A DNA stretch of 64,000 nt from Anaerostipes sp. (GCF_018381315.1 NZ_JAGZSD010000001.1:190693-254692); one strand, 5' to 3'. Shown: positions 1 to 7,308, counted from the first letter of the stretch. Numbers and translations are program-made. The notes: generated by a model from the sequence alone, not told the origin.

Positions 1-1
1 T

Positions 2-1234
2 CTCTTAGTAGGACCTCCGGGAACCGGTAAAACATTGATCGCAAAAGCCGTGGCAGGAGAAGCAAATGTTCCGTTTTTCAGCATCTCAGGGTCTGACTTT
101 GTAGAGATGTTTGTCGGTGTCGGAGCTGCCCGCGTAAGGGATTTGTTTGCAGAGGCAAAGAAGAATGCTCCGTGTATCATATTTATTGATGAGATTGATG
201 CGGTCGCAAGGCGGAGAGGTTCCGGACTGGGCGGCGGCCATGATGAAAGGGAGCAGACACTGAACCAGATGCTGGTTGAGATGGACGGCTTCGGAGTCAA
301 CGAGGGTATTATCGTCATAGCAGCTACCAACCGGGTGGATATCCTTGACCCGGCGATCCTCCGTCCGGGACGTTTTGACCGGAAAGTAGGCGTGGGACGT
401 CCGGATGTCAAAGGAAGAGAAGAGATCTTAAAGATTCATGCCAAGAAGAAGCCGTTAGGAGATGATGTGGACCTTCAGCAGATTGCCAGAACCACTGCAG
501 GATTTGTTGGTGCAGATCTGGAAAACCTGATGAATGAGGCAGCCATACAGGCAGCTAAAAATAACCGAGGATATATTGTAAAAGAAGATATTGACAAGTC
601 CTTTATCAAGGTAGGGATCGGTACAGAGAAGAAAAGCCGGGTCGTTCCGGAAAGCGAACGCAGGATTACTGCATACCATGAAGCGGGGCACGCGATTCTG
701 TTTCATGTACTGCCGGATATGGGGCCGGTTTATACCGTGTCAATCATACCGACCGGTGTGGGAGCAGCAGGTTATACGATGCCTCTCCCGGAGAATGACA
801 ATATATTTAACACCAAAGGAAAGATGATTCACAATATCATGGTAAGTCTTGGCGGAAGGATTGCAGAAGAACTGATTTTCGATGACATTACTACAGGTGC
901 TTCCCAGGACATCAAGCAGGTGACCCAGCTTGCCAGATCTATGGTAACTGAATATGGAATGTCAGACCGCCTCGGGCTGATTAATTATGACAGCAATGAA
1001 GGAGATGAGGTCTTTCTTGGAAAAGAAATCGGGCAGCCTCGTCCGTATGGTGAACGTGTGGCAACGATCATTGATGAGGAAGTAAAAGATATTGTAGATG
1101 ATTGCTATAAAAAGGCCAAAGCTATCATTGAAGATCACATGGAAGTTCTGCACAGCTGTGCTAAACTGCTGCTGGAAAGAGAACGGATCAACCAGAGTGA
1201 ATTTGAAACATTGTTTGAAGGAACAGAAATATAA
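2..1234 (+). CDS. ftsH: ATP-dependent zinc metalloprotease FtsH (3' part; 5' end outside window)
   Basis: Membrane-anchored AAA+ protease that unfolds and degrades damaged membrane and short-lived cytosolic proteins. The window opens inside the AAA module: frame 2 is open from the first base and encodes GPPGTGKT (Walker A, fragment residues 4-11), then FIDEID (Walker B, near residue 62), the second region of homology with RPGRFDR, and the zinc-binding HEAGH of the M41 peptidase near nt 676-690. The membrane segments and true start lie upstream, so the TTG at 35 is not a start. The C-terminus is complete, with TAA at 1232. A strong terminator follows. Family assignment is secure. Confidence 0.97.
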   Translation, partial: LLVGPPGTGKTLIAKAVAGEANVPFFSISGSDFVEMFVGVGAARVRDLFAEAKKNAPCIIFIDEIDAVARRRGSGLGGGHDEREQTLNQMLVEMDGFGVNEGIIVIAATNRVDILDPAILRPGRFDRKVGVGRPDVKGREEILKIHAKKKPLGDDVDLQQIARTTAGFVGADLENLMNEAAIQAAKNNRGYIVKEDIDKSFIKVGIGTEKKSRVVPESERRITAYHEAGHAILFHVLPDMGPVYTVSIIPTGVGAAGYTMPLPENDNIFNTKGKMIHNIMVSLGGRIAEELIFDDITTGASQDIKQVTQLARSMVTEYGMSDRLGLINYDSNEGDEVFLGKEIGQPRPYGERVATIIDEEVKDIVDDCYKKAKAIIEDHMEVLHSCAKLLLERERINQSEFETLFEGTEI

Positions 1235-1235
1235 A

Positions 1236-1276
1236 AAGATTCCGCACTGCATATAAAATGCGTGCGGAATCTTTTT
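1236..1276. terminator. Bidirectional rho-independent terminator between ftsH and the symporter gene
   Basis: GATTCCGCAC and GTGCGGAATC form a GC-rich stem around an ATAAAA loop. It is flanked by an A-run on the left and TTTTTT on the right, so it can end transcription from both converging genes. Confidence 0.9.
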
Positions 1277-1284
1277 TGCTTTAA

Positions 1285-2544
1285 TTACAGATTGTTTGAA
1301 ATCTTTACTTTTCTCCGTGCTTCTTTCCGTTTTTCCATGGCATCAACACAAATGGTGCAGGCTGCGTCTCCTGTGATGTTGACTGTAGTTCTTGCCATAT
1401 CCAGAATACGGTCCACACCGGCCACAAGGGCAATTCCCTCTAAAGGCAGTCCCACACTCTGCAGCACCATGGCAAGCATGATAACACCGGAACCGGGAAC
1501 TCCTGCCGTTCCGATAGAAGCCAGGGTTGTTGTAAGGATAACCATCAGCTGCTGGCTCAGGGTCAGATGTACGCCGAAGATCTGGGCGATAAAAATGGCA
1601 CTGACGCCCTGATAGATGGCAGTTCCGTCCATGTTGATGGTAGCTCCCAGAGGAAGGACAAAACTTGCCACCTCTTTCCGGGCACCAAGCTTTTCAGTAC
1701 ACTCATAGTTGAAAGGAAGAGTTCCCACACTGCTGGCACTGGAGAAAGCAAACAGCATAGCAGGGCTTTGTTCTTTAAAGAATCTAAGCGGGCTGATTCC
1801 GCTGAATCCTTTGACTGCACTGGAATAGACAACAACCATATGAACAATGCTGGTCAGGTATGCAACTCCGATCAGTTTCAGAAGAGGCAGAAGCACCGAT
1901 GGTCCGTTTGTCGCTACCACAGGTGTGATCAAGGCAAATACACCGATCGGAGACAGATGGATGATAATGCCCATGATATTGATGCAGACTTCAGACATGC
2001 TTTCCACCAGGTCAGCCGCAGGCTTTCCTTTATCTCCGGCAATGATGATGCCGAAGCCGAAAAACAGTGCAATGACAATAACCTGAAGCATTGTGGCGCT
2101 GACTAAGGGTTCTACGGCATTTGAGGGGAAGATATTGACCAGCGTATCAATCAGGGACGGGGCCTGGGTAGCTCCTTCATATGCTTTGAGGGAAGCACTG
2201 TTCATAACGTAGCCTCCGCCTACATTCAGGACGTTTGCAAACAGCAGTCCGAAGGTAACAGCAAACGCCGTTGTAACGATGTAAAAGCAGATGGTCTTTC
2301 CTCCGATGGAACCAACTTTTTTAATATCCTGCAGGGACACAACTCCCTGGATGATGGAAAACAGGACAACCGGGACAACGATCATTTTGATTAGGTTCAA
2401 GAATATGGTTCCGAACGGCTGGATGTAATTCTCAGCTATTTTCGGGTGGCCCTGAAGCAGCAGACCCATAATGATTCCTAAAAACAGGGCGCTGAGAATC
2501 ATCACGGTCAATGATAATTTCTTTTTTTGTTTTTTCTCATTCAT
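1285..2544 (-). CDS. Dicarboxylate/amino acid:cation symporter (glutamate/aspartate type)
   Basis: Inner-membrane Na+ or H+ coupled carrier of the DAACS (GltPh/GltP) fold, 419 residues. Visible signatures are the serine-rich HP1 tip SSASSVGTLP, the TM7 NMDGT motif, the HP2 tip GTAGVPGSG, and TM8 DRILDMARTTVNITGD. The last matches GltPh D390, D394, R397, N401 and D405. The arginine at the R397 position is the family marker for acidic substrates, so aspartate or glutamate uptake is inferred. I start at 2544 because AGGAG lies 11 bases upstream; the longer frame to 2613 would run into the promoter and has no ribosome site. The gene is monocistronic and convergent with ftsH. Confidence 0.9.
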   Translation of the reverse strand: MNEKKQKKKLSLTVMILSALFLGIIMGLLLQGHPKIAENYIQPFGTIFLNLIKMIVVPVVLFSIIQGVVSLQDIKKVGSIGGKTICFYIVTTAFAVTFGLLFANVLNVGGGYVMNSASLKAYEGATQAPSLIDTLVNIFPSNAVEPLVSATMLQVIVIALFFGFGIIIAGDKGKPAADLVESMSEVCINIMGIIIHLSPIGVFALITPVVATNGPSVLLPLLKLIGVAYLTSIVHMVVVYSSAVKGFSGISPLRFFKEQSPAMLFAFSSASSVGTLPFNYECTEKLGARKEVASFVLPLGATINMDGTAIYQGVSAIFIAQIFGVHLTLSQQLMVILTTTLASIGTAGVPGSGVIMLAMVLQSVGLPLEGIALVAGVDRILDMARTTVNITGDAACTICVDAMEKRKEARRKVKISNNL

Positions 2545-2584
2545 ACTTTCTTTTTCTCCTAGATTTGTAGTGTAACCACAAAAT

Positions 2585-2613
2585 ATTTTAAAGGAAAAGG
2601 GCGAGAAAAACAA
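2585..2613 (-). promoter_or_regulatory. Putative promoter of the symporter gene
   Basis: On the minus strand TTGTTT, a 17-base spacer, then TAAAAT, about 40 bases before the chosen ATG at 2544. Pattern match only. Confidence 0.5.
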
Positions 2614-2643
2614 TGGGATTAACCGGAATTATTAAAAAAATAC

Positions 2644-2672
2644 TTGCAATTTCATAATTCATACAGTATAAT
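2644..2672 (+). promoter_or_regulatory. Promoter of the tRNA-Tyr/tRNA-Leu unit
   Basis: TTGCAA, a 17-base spacer and a consensus TATAAT lie 20 bases upstream of tRNA-Tyr. Spacing and position fit a sigma-A promoter for the two-tRNA transcript. Confidence 0.75.
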
Positions 2673-2692
2673 TTTAAATTGTCAGGTGACAT

Positions 2693-2774
2693 GGTGGGAT
2701 TCCCGAGTGGCCAAAGGGGGCAGACTGTAAATCTGTTGGCAACGCCTTCGAAGGTTCGAATCCTTCTCCCACCA
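2693..2774 (+). tRNA. tRNA-Tyr (anticodon GTA)
   Basis: Acceptor GGTGGGA pairs with TCCCACC. The anticodon stem-loop is CAGA-CTGTAAA-TCTG with GTA at 2727-2729. A long variable arm marks a class II tRNA, and the T loop is TTCGAAT. The discriminator is A and the next bases are TCA, so CCA is not encoded and is presumably added by the Cca enzyme at 42397. Confidence 0.97.
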
Positions 2775-2777
2775 TCA

Positions 2778-2864
2778 GCCGTTGTGGCGGAACTGGCAGA
2801 CGCACAGGACTTAAAATCCTGCGGGACTTATACTCCCGTACCGGTTCGATTCCGGTCAACGGCA
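2778..2864 (+). tRNA. tRNA-Leu (anticodon TAA)
   Basis: Acceptor GCCGTTG pairs with CAACGGC. The anticodon loop CTTAAAA has TAA at 2812-2814. A class II variable arm and a TTCGATT T loop are present. It lies three bases after tRNA-Tyr and is co-transcribed with it. CCA is not encoded. Confidence 0.97.
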
Positions 2865-2904
2865 TATTAACAGATAAAAGACATCGAAAGTTTGGGGCAG
2901 AACT

Positions 2905-2943
2905 AAAAACAGGTATACACATTTTGTGTATACCTGTTTTTTA
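2905..2943 (+). terminator. Terminator of the tRNA-Tyr/Leu unit
   Basis: Stem AACAGGTATACAC / GTGTATACCTGTT with an ATTTT loop, followed by a T-run. The A-run on the 5' side makes it potentially bidirectional. Confidence 0.9.
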
Positions 2944-2983
2944 TTGTATAGGAAATTCCTTAAGAATCCCCTATGCAATAAAA
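2939..2983. repeat. Palindromic intergenic repeat, copy 1 (ATAGG...CCTAT type)
   Basis: TTTTATTGTATAGG and CCTATGCAATAAAA form an imperfect inverted repeat (one G-T type mismatch) around 17 bases. Two relatives with the same layout lie at 22203-22245 and 22328-22371. It also sits where the marR-MATE operon on the minus strand must end, so it may serve as that operon's terminator. Confidence 0.55.
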
Positions 2984-3034
2984 AAGTATTCTATGTGGGA
3001 TTGCCCACTTTGTTCTAAATCGCGAAAAATACTG

Positions 3035-4459
3035 TCATGCAGTGGTGATTTCCACGTCTGATTTTTCCATATCTTTTTCTTTGATATGACGGTTCAGCTT
3101 TTTCATCTCCGGGATGATAAAGAGAGCAACAATCACAGCAGATGATATATCGGCGATAGGTCCTGCAAAGAGAATTCCGTACAGACCAAAAAATCGCGGA
3201 AGAATCAGGATCAGGGGAACCAGAAGAAGAAGCTGGCGGAGCATGGAGAGAATCGATGCTTTCAGCGGCTGCCCTGTAGCCTGAAAATAGTTTGTGGAAA
3301 CGATCTGGAAACCGGAACAGAAAATACCAAACAGATAGATTCTGAGACATTTTTCAGCAAAGCTTACAAAAGAAGGATTACCGCCTCCGAACAGCTGAAC
3401 AACTAATCCCGGGAACAGCTGGCAGAACAGCCATCCGATAAGTATGGAAACAGTAGCTGCGGCTACAGCATTCTTAAATAAGTGTTTGATTCTATGATAT
3501 TTTTCCGCTCCAAAGTTGAATCCGAAGATTGTCTGTGAGCCGATACCGATTCCGATACAGACGGATGCCAGGATCATAGCGAGTTTCATGACAATTCCCA
3601 TAGCGCTCAGCGCTACATCTCCTCCTACTTTACTCATATTTCCATAGTATACAAGTGAATTGTTCATTGTGATCTGCATAATACAGGCAACCAGCTGAGT
3701 GATTCCGGAGGAAGTTCCCAGTGCTATGACATTTTTACAGACAGAAGGATCCAGCTTCAGTTCCTTCAGGTGCAGGCGCATCTGGCTCTTTTTGCAGAAA
3801 TAAAGAAACAGGATGAGCGCGGAAATGATCTGCGATGTAATGGTTGCAATGGCAGCGCCTTTGACGCCCCAATGAAATTTAAAAATATAAATTGGATCCA
3901 GTATTGTGTTCAGCACAGCTCCGATCAGGATGCCGTACATGGACAGCCGGGGACTTCCGTCAGTTCTTGCCATGTTTGACAGACATGGACCGATCACACT
4001 GAAAGGTACGCCGATCAAAATAATGGACGCATAGTCTTTTGCGTAAGGCATAATATTGTCTGTGGCTCCGAATAAACGGAGAAGAGGCTCCATAAAAATA
4101 AAGCCGACTACGGCCAGCACGATTCCTGTAATGATGGAAAGCATAAAGTTGTTGTTCAGCGTCTTTTCAGCTTCCCTTTCTTTTTTCTGTCCAAGCTTGA
4201 TGGCTGCATATGCGCTTCCGCCGGACCCGAGCAGTGTGGCGAATGCCATGATAATTGTAATGATGGGAAAGGTAACTGTCGTAGCAGCATTTCCCAGATA
4301 TCCCACCCCCTGTCCGATGAAAATCTGATCTACGATATTATAGACAGAATTCACCAGGACTGAGATCGTAGACGGCACTGCAAATTGAAGCAGCAGCCTG
4401 CCTACCGGTTCATAGCCGAGCGGGTTTTCTTTTTGTTTTGTCTTTATTTGAGTTTCCAA
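3035..4459 (-). CDS. MATE family multidrug/toxin efflux transporter
   Basis: Integral membrane cation-coupled antiporter of the MATE family, 474 residues with about 12 hydrophobic segments. The N-terminal PVGRLLLQFAVPST and NIVDQIFIGQGVG stretches and the repeated half at NYFQATGQPLKAS are typical of the NorM/DinF-like clostridial group. The start is a TTG at 4459. Its ribosome site AGGAGG lies inside the last codons of the upstream marR gene, whose stop codon is separated from the TTG by one base, so the two are translationally coupled. Export of a MarR ligand such as a drug or phenolic compound is inferred; the substrate is unknown. Confidence 0.88.
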   Translation of the reverse strand: METQIKTKQKENPLGYEPVGRLLLQFAVPSTISVLVNSVYNIVDQIFIGQGVGYLGNAATTVTFPIITIIMAFATLLGSGGSAYAAIKLGQKKEREAEKTLNNNFMLSIITGIVLAVVGFIFMEPLLRLFGATDNIMPYAKDYASIILIGVPFSVIGPCLSNMARTDGSPRLSMYGILIGAVLNTILDPIYIFKFHWGVKGAAIATITSQIISALILFLYFCKKSQMRLHLKELKLDPSVCKNVIALGTSSGITQLVACIMQITMNNSLVYYGNMSKVGGDVALSAMGIVMKLAMILASVCIGIGIGSQTIFGFNFGAEKYHRIKHLFKNAVAAATVSILIGWLFCQLFPGLVVQLFGGGNPSFVSFAEKCLRIYLFGIFCSGFQIVSTNYFQATGQPLKASILSMLRQLLLLVPLILILPRFFGLYGILFAGPIADISSAVIVALFIIPEMKKLNRHIKEKDMEKSDVEITTA

Positions 4460-4460
4460 G

Positions 4461-4898
4461 TTATTTTACCCTCCTTTTTTCTATATAAGAATATGCATTG
4501 TCTGAGATTTTTGTAAGAAGCAGTTCTGCCTGGCGGATCTCTTCCTGTGTCAGATCTTTCAGCAAGATCTTGTTCCATTTCTCGCGCAGGTCATAGATGG
4601 TCTGAAGAGCCGGCTCTGCTTCCTGTGTTGTAAAGAGGTGATGAATTCTTTTATCACAGTCATCCGGTTCTCTTCTTAAATATCCCTGATCTTCCATTTT
4701 TCTCACAGCTTTTGTAACAGTACCTTTATCGAAATGTCCCTTCTGGGCCAGCTGCTGCATACTGATGCCGGGATTTTCGTGGATGCAGATTAGAAAAAAC
4801 TGCTGTCCCGGCCCGATTTCTGTTTTAGACAGGGAACAGTCAAAAAAGCGCATACCCTGGCGGTGAATAACAGAAATCATCCTGCTGATTTTTTTCAT
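4461..4898 (-). CDS. MarR family transcriptional regulator of the adjacent MATE gene
   Basis: 145-residue winged-helix repressor. The wHTH is visible around residues 50-100 (ISMQQLAQKGHFDKGTVTKAVRKMEDQGYL region, then the DDCDKR wing). AAAGGAGG precedes the ATG at 4898. It is first gene of a two-gene operon with the MATE exporter. Two identical inverted repeats TAGTTG-N6-CAACTA lie upstream, one on the promoter and one just ahead of the ribosome site, the arrangement expected of an autorepressor released by a substrate of the pump. Ligand unknown. Confidence 0.88.
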   Translation of the reverse strand: MKKISRMISVIHRQGMRFFDCSLSKTEIGPGQQFFLICIHENPGISMQQLAQKGHFDKGTVTKAVRKMEDQGYLRREPDDCDKRIHHLFTTQEAEPALQTIYDLREKWNKILLKDLTQEEIRQAELLLTKISDNAYSYIEKRRVK

Positions 4899-4919
4899 AT
4901 GAACCTCCTTTCAAACAAA

Positions 4920-4937
4920 TAGTTGAAGATCCAACTA
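4920..4937. promoter_or_regulatory. Predicted MarR operator, proximal (TAGTTG-N6-CAACTA)
   Basis: Perfect 6-bp arms around AAGATC, extended by AAA/TTT to 9 bp. It lies 22 bases from the marR ATG, between promoter and ribosome site, and has the same half-sites and spacing as 5016-5033. Confidence 0.7.
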
Positions 4938-4951
4938 TTTTAGGACAAAAA

Positions 4952-4990
4952 AATTAGTATTTCAGATACGGAGATATCCGAATACTAATT
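4952..4990. repeat. Inverted repeat in the marR 5' leader
   Basis: AATTAGTATT and AATACTAATT are perfect 10-bp arms separated by 19 bases that contain a nested GATA...TATC. On the marR transcript this would form a hairpin between the two operators. It may be a third binding site or an mRNA structure; function unknown. Confidence 0.5.
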
Positions 4991-5001
4991 TAACTATAAA
5001 A

Positions 5002-5030
5002 AGTATAACACAGATTAGTTGCATATTCAA
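5002..5030 (-). promoter_or_regulatory. Promoter of the marR-MATE operon
   Basis: Minus-strand TTGAAT, exactly 17 bases, then TATACT. The -35 hexamer is embedded in the distal TAGTTG-N6-CAACTA operator, so repressor binding would block RNA polymerase directly. Confidence 0.75.
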
Positions 5031-5033
5031 CTA
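5016..5033. promoter_or_regulatory. Predicted MarR operator, distal (TAGTTG-N6-CAACTA)
   Basis: Same half-sites and 6-base spacing as 4920-4937, overlapping the -35 element of the marR promoter on the minus strand. Confidence 0.7.
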
Positions 5034-5133
5034 TATGAAAGAATAAAATAATATATGGGACAAATTATCCATAATTTACCAGCTCTCATAGGATGTAACA
5101 GTGATAAAATGAAAATATAAAAGGAGGGAGAAT

Positions 5134-5310
5134 ATGGGACATAGGCAAACGAATGGAAAGGATAAGAAGGAATTTGATTGCCGGAGAGTACCGGATCCAG
5201 CTTTAATACCGGAAGACAAGACGTCTCAGAGATTGGACATGCGTATGAAGAAACTATTTGAAGATGCCAGAAAGATGGAAAAGACAAAGAACGATGAGGA
5301 AAAATCATAG
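5134..5310 (+). CDS. Small hypothetical protein, 58 residues, highly charged
   Basis: ATG at 5134 follows AAGGAGGGAGAAT, a strong ribosome site, and the frame runs 58 codons to TAG. The product starts MGHRQTNGKDKKEF and is rich in Lys, Arg, Asp and Glu with no hydrophobic segment. The second half (residues 30-58) is likely one helix. I do not recognise a family. It lies alone between the divergent marR operon and the next small gene, and the ribosome site is the main reason to call it real. Confidence 0.6.
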   Translation: MGHRQTNGKDKKEFDCRRVPDPALIPEDKTSQRLDMRMKKLFEDARKMEKTKNDEEKS

Positions 5311-5323
5311 ACCCGCGGCATTC

Positions 5324-5362
5324 TGTATTTTATGTCCTTTAGACTTGGCGCACTTCCTGCGG
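5324..5362. repeat. Short two-hairpin intergenic repeat, copy B
   Basis: Aligns with 44563-44600: both read (C/T)GTATTTTATG, then a small GYCC...GAC/GGGC hairpin, then CTGG/CTTGGCG and a second hairpin. Stem bases differ between copies in compensating pairs. A TATAAT at 5368-5373 follows directly, as it does at the other copy. Confidence 0.6.
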
Positions 5363-5409
5363 TAAGGTATAATATCTCTATTATAATATATTTTATGGAG
5401 GAATGAATT

Positions 5410-5655
5410 ATGGATATTACAAGTCTGCTGCCAGGCGTGAAAATTGTGAAAGAGGACGGAGAAGTAAAGGAAGAAGTTTTTATCTCTCAGGGGGACAAGA
5501 TTAAAGTGACGACTGCAGATGAAACGATAACCGGTACATTTATGCTTGTGGAATTTGCACGCTACAGTGAAGAAGATGATATACTTCACATGGTCAGAGA
5601 TGATGAGGGATTTGCCGTTCAGTTTGACCAGATCATCGATATTGTAAAACTGTAA
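5410..5655 (+). CDS. Small hypothetical protein, 81 residues
   Basis: ATG at 5410 after TGGAGGAATGAATT. The acidic 81-residue product is predicted to be mostly beta strands: an N-terminal DGEVKEEVFISQGDKIKV stretch, a TITGTFMLVEFA strand pair and a C-terminal QIIDIVKL. The alternation of short strands and turns suggests a small barrel (SH3- or OB-like), but I cannot name a family. TATAAT at 5368 provides a promoter and a terminator follows, so it is a monocistronic unit. Confidence 0.75.
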   Translation: MDITSLLPGVKIVKEDGEVKEEVFISQGDKIKVTTADETITGTFMLVEFARYSEEDDILHMVRDDEGFAVQFDQIIDIVKL

Positions 5656-5671
5656 ATTTAGCTTAAGATAC

Positions 5672-5709
5672 AAAAAAAGCTGCCCGGTGTAAAACTGAGC
5701 AGCCTTTTA
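5672..5709. terminator. Bidirectional terminator between the 81-aa gene and csp
   Basis: AAAAAAAGCTGCC...GAGCAGCCTTTT: a GCTGC/GCAGC stem with A-run and T-run on opposite sides serves both convergent genes. Confidence 0.8.
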
Positions 5710-5723
5710 TATGATCTAAGCTA

Positions 5724-5927
5724 TTATGCAAGACAAACGTTGACAGCCTGTAATCCGCGGTTACCCTGAGTTGTCTCAAATGTAACTTTCTGTCCGTCTT
5801 CTAAAGATTTAAAACCTTCAGCAGCAATTCCTGAAAAATGTACGAATACATCTTCTCCTGTGCTTTCGTTTGTGATAAATCCAAATCCTTTAGTGCTGTT
5901 AAACCATTTTACTGTACCGTTATTCAT
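5724..5927 (-). CDS. csp: Cold-shock domain protein (CspA family)
   Basis: 67-residue single OB-fold RNA chaperone that melts mRNA secondary structure. RNP1 KGFGFIT (residues 13-19) and RNP2 VFVHF (27-31) are intact and the length is the family standard. TAGGAGG lies 6 bases before the ATG. The transcript appears to have a leader of about 125 bases carrying a perfect 22-bp hairpin (5977-6032). Long structured leaders are a known feature of cold-shock genes in other bacteria, so leader-based control is a fair inference here. Confidence 0.95.
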   Translation of the reverse strand: MNNGTVKWFNSTKGFGFITNESTGEDVFVHFSGIAAEGFKSLEDGQKVTFETTQGNRGLQAVNVCLA

Positions 5928-5976
5928 GTGGTACCTCCTAATATTTTTTATTGTATTTGAAGCAAAAATAAAAAAA

Positions 5977-6032
5977 TCACATATTTTTTGTAAATCATCA
6001 AGAAATAGTAATGATTTACAAAAAATATGTGA
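5977..6032. repeat. Perfect 22-bp inverted repeat in the csp leader
   Basis: Arms 5977-5998 and 6011-6032 are exact reverse complements with a 12-base loop. The arms are AT-rich and contain a T6/A6 run. On the csp transcript this gives a very stable hairpin about 50 bases upstream of the start codon. No other feature explains it. Confidence 0.8.
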
Positions 6033-6061
6033 AAATCAAAATCTTATCAAAATACTTTTTT

Positions 6062-6090
6062 ACAATAGCATAGATAAAGTTAATTGTCAA
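6062..6090 (-). promoter_or_regulatory. Putative csp promoter
   Basis: Minus-strand consensus TTGACA, a 17-base spacer, then TATTGT. This places the transcript start near 6055 and gives a leader of about 125 bases. Confidence 0.6.
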
Positions 6091-6162
6091 TCAATTCTGA
6101 AAAATATTCAAATGTTTCAAAAGTGGGGAAATAGAGGGTGACAGGAATTAAATTAACATGTT

Positions 6163-6191
6163 TTGACTATTTATCCAGCTTATGATGATAT
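6163..6191 (+). promoter_or_regulatory. Putative promoter for the 104-aa hypothetical gene
   Basis: TTGACT, 17 bases, TGATAT, located 60 bases before the ATG at 6251. The -10 is weak; pattern match only. Confidence 0.4.
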
Positions 6192-6250
6192 ATCTATAAA
6201 AATAGTTGAAATCGTTTAAAAGGAATTTGAATATAAAAAGGAGCTTTAAT

Positions 6251-6565
6251 ATGAAAAGAAACAGGTGGATGATTTTGATATTGGTTGTCGTGATAGGTTT
6301 TCTATATTTCAAAGTTAGTGACAGTGAAAGAACAATTTCTGCAGCCTGTTTTACCAACGAAATTCAGACAGTGAAAAAAGAAAAAAAGTATTATTTGGAG
6401 ATTAATCCAACAAAAGAAAGAGTCAGGTGTACGAAGGAAGAGTATGATAGAGTAAAAAATGGAGATGGGAAACAATTATATAGCCTTATGTACAAGAAGA
6501 ATCCATTCCTGACACGGTATTTCCATTATGAACCCCAATTACTGTGGTTAGAAGAAAAAAATTAG
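6251..6565 (+). CDS. Hypothetical single-pass membrane or secreted protein, 104 residues
   Basis: I start at 6251 because AAAAAGGAG lies 7 bases upstream; the frame extends to 6206 but without a ribosome site. The product has a basic N-terminus (MKRNRWM), one hydrophobic helix at residues 7-20 and a hydrophilic Lys/Tyr-rich remainder, so it is either a membrane-anchored or a secreted small protein. I recognise no family. Its low GC and position next to a recombinase remnant suggest cargo left from a former mobile element. Confidence 0.6.
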   Translation: MKRNRWMILILVVVIGFLYFKVSDSERTISAACFTNEIQTVKKEKKYYLEINPTKERVRCTKEEYDRVKNGDGKQLYSLMYKKNPFLTRYFHYEPQLLWLEEKN

Positions 6566-6610
6566 AATAAGACACGATATTTTAAGGGAGATGAGAAAGG
6601 GGTGGCAGCC

Positions 6611-6727
6611 ATGTGTAAGATAATAGAAGATTTGATTGACAGTGAAAAGAAAGAAATTGCAAAATATTTCGGTCTTACTTTGGAACAGGTAGAAGAACTG
6701 GAAAGAAGCCAGTATGTGCAATTATAG
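6611..6727 (+). CDS. Possible small protein, 38 residues
   Basis: ATG at 6611 preceded by GAAAGGGGTGG. The 38 codons encode a helical, acidic peptide (MCKIIEDLIDSEKKEIAKYF...) whose last part, LTLEQVEELERS, resembles the second helix of a small HTH or a truncated sigma-like segment. It is too short to assign. It lies just upstream of the recombinase remnant and may be a decayed cargo gene. Confidence 0.35.
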   Translation: MCKIIEDLIDSEKKEIAKYFGLTLEQVEELERSQYVQL

Positions 6728-6740
6728 TCAGTGGGGCTGA

Positions 6741-6929
6741 GAAGTAGAAAATCCTTTTATTAAAAAAGAAGCGATAGGCAAACTGCTACTCATAACCGTT
6801 GCAACTGTATTATATGAAGCTGGAATGAGTACCAGAGATATTGCAGATATACTCGGTCATTCGGATATCGCAACCACGGAACAATGCTACATTATTTCAA
6901 CGGAAGCGGAAAAGAAACGAAAAAAATGA
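6741..6929 (+). pseudogene. Decayed C-terminal end of a tyrosine recombinase (phage/ICE integrase)
   Basis: The 62-codon frame to TGA at 6927 reads ...NPFIKKEAIGKL...ATVLYEAG, then MSTRDIADILGHSD and TTEQCY. LGH and the TTEQ-x-Y signature are the C-terminal catalytic box (His and nucleophilic Tyr) of Tn916-type integrases. The upstream catalytic HLRHT is replaced by LLLIT, so the His and Arg are lost, and no start or N-terminal domain exists. It is a non-functional remnant. It points at tRNA-Gly about 150 bases away, the classical integration target of such enzymes. Confidence 0.75.
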
Positions 6930-6963
6930 CGGCAGTTTTATAAAAACTATCGTCATTTTTTTA
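6921..6963 (+). terminator. Terminator-like hairpin after the integrase remnant
   Basis: AAAATGACG...CGTCATTTTTT with an inner AGTTTT/AAAACT continuation around ATA, followed by a T-run. Confidence 0.7.
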
Positions 6964-7076
6964 TTTAAAAAGTGTCCAAACTTTTTGACATCAATAATTT
7001 AATTTTGACAGCAGTTGAATTTACTGTTTAAACTGCTGAAACCCTGAGAAATACTAGATTTTCTGGCATTAAAAAA

Positions 7077-7149
7077 AGCGATAGACGGGACTCGAACCCG
7101 CGACCTCAACCTTGGCAAGGTTGCGTACTACCAACTGTACTACTATCGC
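7077..7149 (-). tRNA. tRNA-Gly (anticodon GCC)
   Basis: Read on the minus strand: acceptor GCGATAG/CTATCGC, D arm GTAC-AGTTGGTA-GTAC, anticodon loop TTGCCAA, T arm GCGGG-TTCGAGT-CCCGT, discriminator T. CCA is not encoded. The 3' end faces the recombinase remnant at 6741-6929, the geometry expected for an integration site. I see no second copy of the tRNA 3' end that would mark the other attachment site. Confidence 0.97.
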
Positions 7150-7274
7150 ATATCCATATCAAATCTCTTGCTGAGAACAAAATTTATTCTACAATATTAA
7201 GGCGTCTGTGTCAACCATCTTTTTCATTTTTTCTATCCTTCTTTGTTTGAAAAGGAAAATAATGGAATATATTA

Positions 7275-7303
7275 TTGACATTCTGAATAGGATAAGTTAA
7301 AAT
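7275..7303 (+). promoter_or_regulatory. Promoter of the Tad-like operon
   Basis: Consensus TTGACA, exactly 17 bases, TAAAAT. Transcription would start near 7310, giving a leader of about 90 bases. No other promoter of this quality is seen until 16890. Confidence 0.75.
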
Positions 7304-7308
7304 ATGGA

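Noticed and set aside
1567..2106. Long plus-strand open frame (179 codons) opposite the symporter gene
   Set aside because: It mirrors the conserved symporter coding sequence on the other strand, has no ribosome site and no recognisable domain.
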